DNA from: JAFGTX01 sp942492225
Lineage (GTDB): Bacteria > Bacillota > Clostridia > Peptostreptococcales > Acidaminobacteraceae
Direction: 5' to 3'
DNA: 34,567 nucleotides
Assembly (NCBI GenBank): GCA_942492225.1
Contig: CALODS010000047.1
Span: 1 to 34,567 of the forward strand
The position numbers were made by a program, and so were the translations under genes. Within the stretch, counting starts at the first letter, position 1. Each line of letters starts with the position of its first letter. The notes under the pieces are model-generated. The model saw only the letters and a program-made list of their open reading frames with translations, was not told the DNA's origin and made no database searches. Shown in pieces: positions 14,749 through 23,670 of the stretch.

Positions 14749-17370
14749 TTACTTAACTTTTATTGCTGCTTGCGCTGCTGCGAGACGTGCAGTAGGGACT
14801 CTAAACGGAGAACATGATACATAATCAAAGCCTAAATCATGACAAAACTTTATTGAATCTGGCTCACCACCGTGTTCACCACAAATGCCAAGTTTAAGAC
14901 CTGGCTTAACACCTCTACCAAGATCTTTTGCTATTTTCATCAGTCTACCAACACCATCTATATCAATACTTTCAAATGGATCTCTTGAAAAAACATCCTT
15001 TTTAATATATTCACCAATAAACTTACCTGCATCATCTCTAGAAAACCCTAAAGTCATTTGCGTTAAGTCGTTTGTACCAAATGAGAAGAAATCAGCATGC
15101 TGTGCGATAATATCAGCAATAATTGCTGCTCTTGGCACTTCTATCATTGTTCCAACTTTATATTCTAACTCTAGTTCCTCTTCACTCAGAATTTGATCAC
15201 CGGTTTCACACACTAAGGTTCTGAGTATAGACAGTTCTTTTTCATGTCCCACAAGAGGAATCATCACCTCAAGTGAAGGTCTTATTCCATCAACTTTAAT
15301 CACATGACTAACAGCTTCAAAAATTGCTTGAGCCTGCATCTTATATATTTCAGGGTACGTAATTGCCAATCTACACCCTCTATGGCCTAGCATTGGATTA
15401 AATTCTTTCAATTCTTCAACAATTTGTTTTAAGTCTTTGAATTGTATACCCATTTCGTCACTAAGTTTTCTGATATCTGCATCTAAGTGCGGTAAAAATT
15501 CGTGTAACGGAGGATCTAATAATCTAATAGTCACTGGACGTTCACCCATTACTTTGAAAATTCCAATGAAATCTTCTTTTTGGAACGGCAATAATTTGAC
15601 CAATGCTTCTTCTCTCTCTTCTGTAGATTGAGCCACGATCATTTCTCTTACAATAGATATCCTATTCTCGTCAAAAAACATATGTTCCGTTCGACATAAC
15701 CCAATACCTTCAGCACCAAATTCAATCGCCTGTTTTGCATCTCTTGGATTGTCAGCATTTGTTCTTATTCCTAATGTACGCAGCTCATCTGCCCAAGACA
15801 TAAACAAACCGAAATCACCAGATAATTTCACTTCAGTTGTTTTTAGTAAGCCTTGATAAATAGTGCCTGTATTTCCATCAACAGAGATATAGTCACCTTC
15901 ATTATATTGGACACCCTGAACAAAAAATACCTTGTTCACTTCATCTACTCTCACATCTCCACAACCAGCGACACAACACTTACCCATACCTCTTGCAACA
16001 ACAGCTGCATGTGAGGTCATACCGCCTCTAGCGGTAACAATTCCTTCTGCGGCTATCATGCCTTCAATATCTTCAGGTGAGGTTTCAGTTCTAACAAGAA
16101 TGGTTTGTATACCTTTTTCTTTTTGTGCAACAACATCTTCTGAATGAAAATATACACGTCCTGACGCTGCACCCGGAGAGGCAGGAAGGCCTTTTGATAT
16201 AATCATCGCCTCTGATAATGCACGCTCATCAAAAGTTGGATGTAGCAGTGCATCTATTTGTTTAGGATCTACCCGTAACAATGCTTCTTCTTTAGATATA
16301 ATCCCATCATTAAACATATCAACAGCAATTTTTATTGCAGCCATTGCCGTTCTTTTCCCTGTTATTGTTTGTAAAAAATATAATTTGTTTCTTTCTATTG
16401 TAAATTCAACATCCTGCATATCTAAATAATGATGTTCCAATTTTTCAAGTGTTGTAATAAACTCTTTGTAAACTTCTGGCATAATTTTTTCAAGTTCAAT
16501 TACTGGCTGTGGTGTACGAATACCTGCAACAACATCTTCGCCTTGGGCATTCATTAAAAATTCACCAAATACTAAGTGCTCACCAGTAGAAGGATTTCTT
16601 GTGAAAGCAACACCGGTACCAGATGTCTCACCCATATTTCCAAAGACCATTGATTGTACATTGACTGCCGTTCCAATATCATGCGGTATATTATTTAAAT
16701 TTCTGTAGATTCTTGCTCTATTATTATCCCAAGATCTAAATACCGCTTCAATTGCCATTAACAGTTGAATTTTAGGATCTTGTGGAAATTCATTTTCTGT
16801 ATTGTTTTTTACAATATCTTTATACAACTCAACCAATTTTTTTAGATTATCTGCCGTTAAATCAACATCTCTTTCAATGTTATTCTCCTTTTTGATATTA
16901 TCTAGTACACGATCAAATTGAAATTTAGGAATTTCTAAAACAACATCACTAAACATCTGAATAAAACGTCTATAACAGTCATATGCAAACCTTTCATTCT
17001 CTGTTAATTTAGCAAGACCAATAACAGCATCATCATTTAGTCCTAGGTTCAGCACCGTATCCATCATGCCAGGCATTGAAATAGCCGCACCAGACCTTAC
17101 CGAAACCAATAATGGATCTTCCGTCGAACCAAAGGTTTTATCCATTTTTTCCTCTAAGATATGGATATGTTCAAATACTTGTGTTTTTATAACATCACTG
17201 AGTTGACGATTATTTTTATGATAATCTGTACACGCTTCTGTTGTGATTGTAAATCCATCTGGTACAGGCAAGCCAATTTTTTTCATTTCGCAAAGATTCG
17301 CACCCTTACCACCCAATAAACGCTTATTTTTTCCATCCCCATTTTCAAAACTATAAATATATTTAGACAT
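14749..17370 (-). CDS. ppdK: pyruvate, phosphate dikinase
   Basis: 873 residues, typical for PPDK. It interconverts pyruvate + ATP + Pi with PEP + AMP + PPi, linking glycolysis and gluconeogenesis in the cytosol. The N-terminal ATP-binding domain starts GGKGANLCEMKKIGLPVPDGF. The phosphohistidine swivel domain carries GGMTSHAAVVARGMG, with the catalytic His near residue 450 and the preceding Thr that the regulatory protein modifies. The C-terminal TIM barrel shows GIGLCRTEHMFF, GHRGCRLA, EVMIPLVG and SFGTNDLTQ, and GICGEHGGEP near the end includes the catalytic Cys. AGGAGGAAG precedes the ATG. It follows the gene for its own regulatory protein after 11 bases, third in a ccpN-PSRP-ppdK operon, so control at both transcription and protein level is expected. 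Confidence 0.97.
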   Translation of the reverse strand: MSKYIYSFENGDGKNKRLLGGKGANLCEMKKIGLPVPDGFTITTEACTDYHKNNRQLSDVIKTQVFEHIHILEEKMDKTFGSTEDPLLVSVRSGAAISMPGMMDTVLNLGLNDDAVIGLAKLTENERFAYDCYRRFIQMFSDVVLEIPKFQFDRVLDNIKKENNIERDVDLTADNLKKLVELYKDIVKNNTENEFPQDPKIQLLMAIEAVFRSWDNNRARIYRNLNNIPHDIGTAVNVQSMVFGNMGETSGTGVAFTRNPSTGEHLVFGEFLMNAQGEDVVAGIRTPQPVIELEKIMPEVYKEFITTLEKLEHHYLDMQDVEFTIERNKLYFLQTITGKRTAMAAIKIAVDMFNDGIISKEEALLRVDPKQIDALLHPTFDERALSEAMIISKGLPASPGAASGRVYFHSEDVVAQKEKGIQTILVRTETSPEDIEGMIAAEGIVTARGGMTSHAAVVARGMGKCCVAGCGDVRVDEVNKVFFVQGVQYNEGDYISVDGNTGTIYQGLLKTTEVKLSGDFGLFMSWADELRTLGIRTNADNPRDAKQAIEFGAEGIGLCRTEHMFFDENRISIVREMIVAQSTEEREEALVKLLPFQKEDFIGIFKVMGERPVTIRLLDPPLHEFLPHLDADIRKLSDEMGIQFKDLKQIVEELKEFNPMLGHRGCRLAITYPEIYKMQAQAIFEAVSHVIKVDGIRPSLEVMIPLVGHEKELSILRTLVCETGDQILSEEELELEYKVGTMIEVPRAAIIADIIAQHADFFSFGTNDLTQMTLGFSRDDAGKFIGEYIKKDVFSRDPFESIDIDGVGRLMKIAKDLGRGVKPGLKLGICGEHGGEPDSIKFCHDLGFDYVSCSPFRVPTARLAAAQAAIKVK

Positions 17371-17381
17371 ATTACTTCCTC

Positions 17382-18191
17382 CTAGTATCGCCCATTTATT
17401 ATATCAATGATGATATTTGCAGTTTCCTCAACAGCTTTTGTTGCAACATCAATGACAGGACATCCAATTTTTCTCATAACACCATCAGCATAATCTAATT
17501 CTTCTAAAATTCTACTAACATCTGCATAATTGGCAGTATTTTTAAGTCCTAGTGCTTTTAGTCGTTCTTTTCTAATTTCATTAAGCTTCACAGGATCCGT
17601 CGTTAAACCAATTATTTTGGATGGATCAATCTCAGAAAGTTCTTTTGGCACAGGCACTTCAGGTACCAATGGAATATTTGCAACTTTAATATTTCTATGA
17701 GCTAGATACATACTAAGTGGCGTTTTGGATGTTCTCGATACACCAATGAGTACGATATCAGCTTTCTTGATACCTCTTGGATCTTTACCATCATCATATT
17801 TGACAGCAAATTCAACGGCTTCAACTCTTCTAAAATATTTTTCGTCCAATTTGTGAATAATACCTGGTTCAAATACTGGTTCTTTATTTAAAACACCTTT
17901 AAACACATTTAATAAAGGTTTCATTACATCTATATAAGCAATATTACTTTTGTCACATTCAATCATTAATTTTTCTCTAATATTTTGAAGTACAGTTGTA
18001 AACACAATAATGGATTTACTCTTTTGTGCTTCTTCAATAATATCCATAACTTGTTCTTCGTTGTTTACATATGAATATTTAATAATTTCATATGCAAACC
18101 CTTTAAATTGCTCTGCCGTTGCTCGCGCAACCATTTCTGCAGTTTCACCAACAGAATCAGAAAGCGCGAAAATTTTATAACTGTTTTCCAT
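17382..18191 (-). CDS. ppsR: pyruvate, phosphate dikinase regulatory protein (bifunctional kinase/phosphorylase)
   Basis: 269 residues of the DUF299 family (YqfL in Bacillus). In this family the protein inactivates PPDK by ADP-dependent phosphorylation of a threonine beside the catalytic histidine and reactivates it by phosphate-dependent removal. The N-terminus IFALSDSVGETAEMVARA is typical, and the P-loop-like GVSRTSKTPLSMYLA lies at residues 150-164. The C-terminus GCPVIDVATKAVEETANIII is also conserved. The immediate neighbour ppdK makes PPDK, not PEP synthase, the obvious target. GGAGGATATT lies before the ATG. The gene begins 9 bases after the regulator gene and is clearly part of the same operon. 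Confidence 0.95.
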   Translation of the reverse strand: MENSYKIFALSDSVGETAEMVARATAEQFKGFAYEIIKYSYVNNEEQVMDIIEEAQKSKSIIVFTTVLQNIREKLMIECDKSNIAYIDVMKPLLNVFKGVLNKEPVFEPGIIHKLDEKYFRRVEAVEFAVKYDDGKDPRGIKKADIVLIGVSRTSKTPLSMYLAHRNIKVANIPLVPEVPVPKELSEIDPSKIIGLTTDPVKLNEIRKERLKALGLKNTANYADVSRILEELDYADGVMRKIGCPVIDVATKAVEETANIIIDIINGRY

Positions 18192-18200
18192 AATATCCTC

Positions 18201-18836
18201 CTATAAACAAAGCTCTACAAACTGAGTAGCAATATTGGTTTTAGAAAATCTTCCAACAACCTTATAATTTGATTGACCATCTTTAATATGGTTAACAACC
18301 ACTGGTAAACTATCAATTTCATGAGCAATGATTTTTTTCGATGCATCATATATTGAATCTGTTTCTTGGCAAACAATCACATTTGGCATTCTCGTCATGA
18401 TCATACCAATTGGTATCTTTGTGATATCCGTGCCCCCAATAGCTGTTTTTAAAAAATCTTTTCTTGAAACCACACCTACTAGATACCCTTCTGAGACAAT
18501 TAATAACGTTCCAACATCTTCTAAAAACATCGTAACTATACCATCATAGACAGAGGATTTTTCTTCAATGACAATCGGGAGGGACATTAAGTCACCAACT
18601 TTTGTACTTTGTATTATTTTACTGAGTCGCTCACGTTCTTCACTTTTTACATAAAAATAACCAACTTTAGGTTTGGCTTCAAGATAACCCGACATGGTAA
18701 GAATGGATAAATCAGATCGTAAAGCTGACCTTGACACATTTAATAAGTTGGCAATATTTTCGCTTGTAATCGGTTGATTTTTTTTGACGATCTCAAGTAT
18801 TTCCTGCTGACGTATTTTTAATTCGATTGTTCTCAC
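18201..18836 (-). CDS. ccpN: CcpN-like transcriptional regulator (HTH + two CBS domains)
   Basis: 211 residues. An N-terminal winged helix (about 8-62, QQEILEIVKKNQPITSENIANLLNVSRSALRSDL) is followed by two CBS repeats (about 75-210). It closely resembles B. subtilis CcpN (YqzB), a repressor of gluconeogenic genes whose CBS pair senses adenine nucleotides. The start is a GTG. The N-terminus RTIELKIRQQ aligns with the CcpN N-terminus, so I keep it, although the ribosome site (GAGAGG) is unusually close. Operon with the PPDK regulatory protein and ppdK suggests that it controls pyruvate-PEP cycling, possibly its own operon. That target is inference. CBS ligand residues cannot be judged by eye. 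Confidence 0.88.
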   Translation of the reverse strand: MRTIELKIRQQEILEIVKKNQPITSENIANLLNVSRSALRSDLSILTMSGYLEAKPKVGYFYVKSEERERLSKIIQSTKVGDLMSLPIVIEEKSSVYDGIVTMFLEDVGTLLIVSEGYLVGVVSRKDFLKTAIGGTDITKIPIGMIMTRMPNVIVCQETDSIYDASKKIIAHEIDSLPVVVNHIKDGQSNYKVVGRFSKTNIATQFVELCL

Positions 18837-18954
18837 CTCTCAATACATTTATTGTGCTGCACTATATTCTATATGTGTTACATTATAAACTATATTATAT
18901 AATTTGTTTAGTCTTTTTTTGTTATTTTAAAATATTTTTTTATTGAACAACAAT

Positions 18955-18980
18955 AAAAAAAGAAGGCTATAAACCTTCTT
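18955..18980 (-). terminator. terminator of the tandem GGDEF operon
   Basis: AAGAAGG/CCTTCTT stem (18960-18966, 18974-18980) with seven-base loop and a seven-T tail on the minus strand, 62 bases after the stop of the downstream GGDEF gene. The rest of the stretch 18837-19042 is very AT-rich, and I see only weak promoter-like hexamers for ccpN in it. Confidence 0.8.
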
Positions 18981-19042
18981 ATTACAGTTATGATTACGTA
19001 TCGCTTTGTATATATTTTTAAACATTATATAGTGTGTCTCAT

Positions 19043-21217
19043 TTACTCTATATAGTATGTGTTTCTGCCTAATTCTTTTTTAGCTTTGTATAATGCCTTA
19101 TCTGCTAAAATCAGTAGGTCATCATACTCATCAACTGACTCTACAACTTTACTTACAGCACCTAAGGAAATAGTAACATAGGCATCTATTGGCGACCCTG
19201 CATGTTCAACTTTCATCTTGCTAATTGAATCGACTAATGTCTTCGCCACAATTTCTGCACCTTCTTTGTCAGTGTCTGGCAACAATATCATAAATTCATC
19301 TCCACCATAACGCGCGATAAAATCCTGTTGTCTCTTTAAAGATGCTCTTAGTGTTTTTGCTACGCGAACAATACAATTGTCACCTTTTATATGACCGTAA
19401 TGGTCATTATACTGCTTAAAATAGTCAATGTCCAAAATCATTACAGTCAATGATCTCCTTTGTTTTTTTGAATCATTAAACGCTTTATAATATACTTTTT
19501 CAATGGTTCTTCTATTGTAAACTGTTGTTAGGTCATCGTGTTTGGCTAAATGATCCAATTGCTGATTTATACTTTCAAGTTCATCTTGTATCATTATTCT
19601 TTTATCGATTTCTTGAGTGAGTTTTGAATTGTGCTCAGCATTTTTGAATGAAACTGATGCAAACGTTGCTAACAATCTAAAAACTTCAAGATGCAATGCA
19701 CTAAAAGCATTTTTTTGTTTATGTTGAATTGTCATAACACCAAAGGGTTTGTTATTTACGACGATGGGCAGAAATACAAGTGAAGAAAGTTTTTCCCCTC
19801 TTACTAAGTTACGTTGATATCTTTCTGGATATTCAACTTCACAATCACTAATAACAATTTCCTTGTTTTCAACGAAGCAATTAACTGACAAAGAACTTGT
19901 ATTATTAATTGATATTTCCGTTGTTCTCGCAAGTTCATGAGATTTTTGACTAGAATATTTGAAAATCAATGTTTCTTCATCTTCTTTTATGATACCAATA
20001 GCAAATTCTTCTACTTTGTAGAGATCATTTACTTTATTTAATAAAATAGTATAAATTTCTTCTAAATCGGTTGTAGATAGCAATTCAACACCAATACCAT
20101 GAATAGCCCTTAAATTATTATTAACAGCAAGCAACCTTGTATTTTCAGAGTTTAAAGCATTATAATCTGACTTGATTTTTTTCTGTTCGTTGAGCCAATT
20201 TTGACGGGAATCATCGATATGATCTAGGGATTTACTCATATTTATCTGTTGTTGTTCTTGAACCAACAAATCATTTTCAAAACTAATTGTAATGTAGTCT
20301 ATTTTACGTTCTGCATCTCCTTGTTCGTCATAATAAACAATCAATTTTTGATATACTTTTTTTAGATTATTGTAATCTTTGACTTGTTCAAGGTGCACAA
20401 TTTCATTTTTGAGATTTTGAACACCAACTTCAGATTTTCCCATTTCAACTAACACATCAAAAATAGCCAAGTTGCTCATTATATGGTCATTCCCATTAGG
20501 TATTTTATCAAGCAGTCTCTTTATTTCTAAATAAATAATATCCACTTGCGAATCATGGCCTAGCTTAAGGGCATATTTCCATTTGTTAATCATATGATTT
20601 AATTTTTGTATATCCGACCCGTAATGACTTAAATGACCCTCCATCAAATCAATATAATGTCCAACTTTTTCAAAATTACCTACTGACAGATAGACTTCTG
20701 CCAAATTGTTGTATAAAACACTTAAAATCGAAATATCTGTATATCTTTTAGAATATTGTTCTGCTAATAGTAAATAATCTAATCCTTTATCATTATTATT
20801 ACAATTAATAAAAAGCGTGCCAATGTTATTATATACTCTTGCAATCTCACCGTTATAATCTATTGAGTCTGATAAATCCAACGCTTTGAAATACCACGTC
20901 AAAGTTTCACCATAATTTTCTCCTAGGGATGCATAATTACCTGCTTGTATATAAACATCTATTAAGGAAACTTTATCAGCTGCATACTCAGAAAATTCTA
21001 GGGCTTTTGAAATATAATATTTACCCTCCTCTGTCATGCCAAGACCCCAATAATATCCAGATACAAGGGCGTATTGCGCCATCATATAATCATTAGAATC
21101 ACTTATAATTATTGATGAACTCAATTCTTCAACAATTTTTTTTGATTCACCATTGTTTCCATAATTATCACGTCTTATTCTATTGATTTCTACTAGCGTT
21201 ATTTTTTCATTGCTCAT
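19043..21217 (-). CDS. cytosolic TPR-GAF-GGDEF diguanylate cyclase (copy B)
   Basis: 724 residues without membrane segments. TPR-like helical repeats cover about 45-330 (for example IARVYNNIGTLFINCNNNDKGLDYLLLAEQYSKR), a short coiled coil about 335-380, a GAF domain about 385-530 (IHGIGVELLSTTDLEEIYTIL ... PFGVMTIQ), a second coiled coil, then GGDEF about 560-724. The signature GGDEF is at 638-642 with the inhibitory-site RQQD five residues before it, so it should make c-di-GMP from two GTP with product feedback. The TPRs probably dock a partner and the GAF a small ligand. It lies 27 bases after its paralogue and is the last gene before the terminator. A GAGGATG ribosome site supports the ATG. 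The N-terminal input is unidentified. Confidence 0.9.
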   Translation of the reverse strand: MSNEKITLVEINRIRRDNYGNNGESKKIVEELSSSIIISDSNDYMMAQYALVSGYYWGLGMTEEGKYYISKALEFSEYAADKVSLIDVYIQAGNYASLGENYGETLTWYFKALDLSDSIDYNGEIARVYNNIGTLFINCNNNDKGLDYLLLAEQYSKRYTDISILSVLYNNLAEVYLSVGNFEKVGHYIDLMEGHLSHYGSDIQKLNHMINKWKYALKLGHDSQVDIIYLEIKRLLDKIPNGNDHIMSNLAIFDVLVEMGKSEVGVQNLKNEIVHLEQVKDYNNLKKVYQKLIVYYDEQGDAERKIDYITISFENDLLVQEQQQINMSKSLDHIDDSRQNWLNEQKKIKSDYNALNSENTRLLAVNNNLRAIHGIGVELLSTTDLEEIYTILLNKVNDLYKVEEFAIGIIKEDEETLIFKYSSQKSHELARTTEISINNTSSLSVNCFVENKEIVISDCEVEYPERYQRNLVRGEKLSSLVFLPIVVNNKPFGVMTIQHKQKNAFSALHLEVFRLLATFASVSFKNAEHNSKLTQEIDKRIMIQDELESINQQLDHLAKHDDLTTVYNRRTIEKVYYKAFNDSKKQRRSLTVMILDIDYFKQYNDHYGHIKGDNCIVRVAKTLRASLKRQQDFIARYGGDEFMILLPDTDKEGAEIVAKTLVDSISKMKVEHAGSPIDAYVTISLGAVSKVVESVDEYDDLLILADKALYKAKKELGRNTYYIE

Positions 21218-21244
21218 ATTAACATCCTCATTTGCTTCTTTTTG

Positions 21245-23383
21245 TTATACTAAATTTTCAATACAATAATAGTTTCTTCCCATTTCCTTTTTCACTTTAT
21301 ATAAGGCTTTATCTGCGGTAATTAATAACGACTCTTTGTCCGTCCCCTCTTTTACAACTGTTGTAACTGCACCTATTGATAAAGTTATGATTTCAGAAAT
21401 TTCCGATGTTTCATGCACTATAGCGAGCGCCTTAATTGCTTCTCTAAATAGTTGCACCACACATTCCGCACCCTTCACATCAGTATCTGGTAAAAGCACC
21501 ATAAACTCATCTCCGCCGTAACGTGCAATTAAATCTTTATTACGTTTTAAATTATTCTGTAAGGTTTTCGCGATCAGTGAAATACATTTGTCACCCATTA
21601 AATGACCGTAATGATCATTATAAAGTTTAAACGCATCAATATCTAAAATCATGATTGTTAAAGGAGATTCATTTAGCAAGCTCTCTTCATAAGCTTCATC
21701 ATACACTTTTTCAAAAGTTATTCTATTATACAAACTTGTTAATTCATCATGCTTAGCTAAATAATTCAACTTATTATTAATGTCGTTTAACGTTTGATTA
21801 TGTTGAGCATTTTTAAAGGAAACAGAAGCAAATGTACCCAACAATCTAAAAACTTCTAAGTGTAATGACGTAAAAGCATTCCTTTGCTGATGTTGAACAG
21901 TCATAACACCAAATGGCTTGTTGTTCACTTGTATCGGAATGTAAATCAGTGACGCAACTTGATCACCGTATTTTAAAGATTTCTTGAAATCCTCAGGTGA
22001 TTCTTTTTCTAAATCATTGATGATAATTTCTTTGTTTTCTAAAAAAGCTTTTGCAGAATAACTCTCACAATTGTCTAATGGCAGACGAATAGTCTTTATA
22101 CTTGAGTGATTATCACTATAGGTATAACTAAATATAAGATTATCTTCAACCCCATCATAAATAGCAATCCCAAATTGATTAATTTGAAACATCTCATTTA
22201 CTCTGCAGAGCAAAATATTGTAAATTTCTTCAAATTCTGTTGTTGATAGTATTGCTAAGCCTATATCATGTATGACGCGTAATTTATTGTTGACTGCTGA
22301 TAACTGTTTATTTTCTTCACTCAGTGATGCCAATGTGACAACATTTTTCTCTCGTTCGTCTTTTCGTTTATTATATTCATTATCCACCATTTTAAGCGTA
22401 TTTAACCTTTGTAAAAACAAATCCTTAGTGATTTCGTTATCACTCTGATATGATTTCGTCACATACTCTTGTTTCATTTCTATATTACCAACAGAGTCAT
22501 AATAGGTTATAAGGTGATTATAAAATTTTTTTAGATTAAAGTGATCTGTAAGTCCTTCAAAATATTGAATATCTGTTTCCAATTTATGTATTGCAAGTTC
22601 ACACATGTCCATCTCAATAAGATTGTCAAAAACAGCCAATGTAGCGACCACCTTGTCATTACCATCAGGCAATTGGACCAAAAGTGTTCTAGACTGTTCA
22701 TAATAATCTAAGCATTCTTGCATGTCTCCTTGAGATAAGGAAAAACGCCATTTATTAATTGATAGATTTAATTTTCTTATTATAGAACCATGTTCTTTGA
22801 TATAGAATTCAGCTTTTTTTATATATTTCGATGCTTCTTCATAATCTTTTGATAATAAATACAGTTTTGATAGATTGTTATATAGAATAGGTAAGTTTCT
22901 TTTATCTCTAATACGTTGAGAATACTTTTCGGATAACAAATAGAACTCTAAACACATTTCATAGGCTCTATTATTTAGAAATAAGGTTCCAATATTATTA
23001 TATATTCTTCCTAACTCACCATCAAATCCAATAGATTCAGACAGTTCCAAAGCTCTATAGTACCAGACTGCGGCTTGACCATACTCATCCATTAGATATT
23101 CATAGTTTCCTCTCAGTACATATGCATCTACTAATGATATTTTATCTAAAGCATAATCTGAATAATAGTTCATTTTTTGAATATATGACTTTCCCAGATC
23201 TGTCTTACCCACTCGCAACAAATAATTGCTAATTAATGCATATTGAGCCATCATGTAATCATTGGATGCACCTTCGACAATATTCTCCATCAAATTTTCT
23301 ACTACATTTTCGACTTTTATACTACCACCAGTGATACTTTGTCGCATTCTATTAATTTCATCTAACGTCAAGGCCTTCGTCAT
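21245..23383 (-). CDS. cytosolic TPR-GAF-GGDEF diguanylate cyclase (copy A)
   Basis: 712 residues. Same order as the next gene: TPR-like repeats (about 45-330), coiled coil, GAF (about 380-520, with PFGVMTVQHQQ), and GGDEF with ARYGGDEF and the inhibitory-site RNKD just before. The two are clear paralogues. The NDYMMAQYAL, YNNIGTLF and LHLEVFRLL..TFASVSFKNA segments are nearly identical and most of the TPR part differs. The second coiled coil before GGDEF is shorter than in copy B. I start at the ATG at 23383, seven bases after AAGGTGG. A TTG two codons upstream would sit too close to that site. It is the first gene of the pair. Its roughly 280-base upstream region holds the HD-GYP terminator, a two-hairpin element and AT-rich DNA with TATAAT-like hexamers but no convincing full promoter. 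Confidence 0.9.
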   Translation of the reverse strand: MTKALTLDEINRMRQSITGGSIKVENVVENLMENIVEGASNDYMMAQYALISNYLLRVGKTDLGKSYIQKMNYYSDYALDKISLVDAYVLRGNYEYLMDEYGQAAVWYYRALELSESIGFDGELGRIYNNIGTLFLNNRAYEMCLEFYLLSEKYSQRIRDKRNLPILYNNLSKLYLLSKDYEEASKYIKKAEFYIKEHGSIIRKLNLSINKWRFSLSQGDMQECLDYYEQSRTLLVQLPDGNDKVVATLAVFDNLIEMDMCELAIHKLETDIQYFEGLTDHFNLKKFYNHLITYYDSVGNIEMKQEYVTKSYQSDNEITKDLFLQRLNTLKMVDNEYNKRKDEREKNVVTLASLSEENKQLSAVNNKLRVIHDIGLAILSTTEFEEIYNILLCRVNEMFQINQFGIAIYDGVEDNLIFSYTYSDNHSSIKTIRLPLDNCESYSAKAFLENKEIIINDLEKESPEDFKKSLKYGDQVASLIYIPIQVNNKPFGVMTVQHQQRNAFTSLHLEVFRLLGTFASVSFKNAQHNQTLNDINNKLNYLAKHDELTSLYNRITFEKVYDEAYEESLLNESPLTIMILDIDAFKLYNDHYGHLMGDKCISLIAKTLQNNLKRNKDLIARYGGDEFMVLLPDTDVKGAECVVQLFREAIKALAIVHETSEISEIITLSIGAVTTVVKEGTDKESLLITADKALYKVKKEMGRNYYCIENLV

Positions 23384-23529
23384 CTTCAAACCACCTTCTC
23401 ATCTTTCTTTTATTATAGCAATATTATTCAGAAAATATAGAAAAATATACAATTAATTATATCATCATACAGTTAGCAATTTACAAAATTTTCAATCTAC
23501 ATATATTCTTATGTTTATATAATAAGATC

Positions 23530-23585
23530 TGCCCATCATCTAAGATCGGCAAATTCTTAGAGCAAGCCGCTGTTTGCTCGTAAAA
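23530..23585 (-). repeat. two-hairpin intergenic element, copy 2 (GGDEF operon leader)
   Basis: On the minus strand: GAGCAA/TTGCTC stem (23579-23560) with an eight-base loop, linker TAAGAATT, then TGCC-g-ATC/GAT-g-GGCA stem with a six-base loop (23551-23530). It resembles 10496-10545 in order, linker and first stem. Function unknown. Confidence 0.5.
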
Positions 23586-23586
23586 T

Positions 23587-23615
23587 AAAAAAGGCCTCAC
23601 TTTTGTGAGACTTTT
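23587..23615 (-). terminator. terminator of the CBM2-like HD-GYP gene
   Basis: AAAAGtCTCAC/GTGAGgcCTTTT-type stem (23589-23600, 23605-23615, loop AAAA) followed by TTTTTTATTTT on the minus strand, 55 bases past the stop. Confidence 0.8.
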
Positions 23616-23670
23616 ATCATATAACTTATTTAGTTCTATAATTTTAGGGTTAGGTGATCACACATTTTTT

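Noticed and set aside
13609..18191. Many plus-strand open frames of 60-100 codons opposite dgt, ppdK and the regulatory protein
   Set aside because: All are antisense to well-identified conserved genes, have no ribosome sites worth the name and give low-complexity translations rich in Ser, Leu, Ile or His typical of reverse-frame shadows.
23530..23585. GCCGATCT as a flagellar-sigma -10 element in the two-hairpin element
   Set aside because: No TAAA-type -35 at 15 bases, and the other copy does not have the motif.
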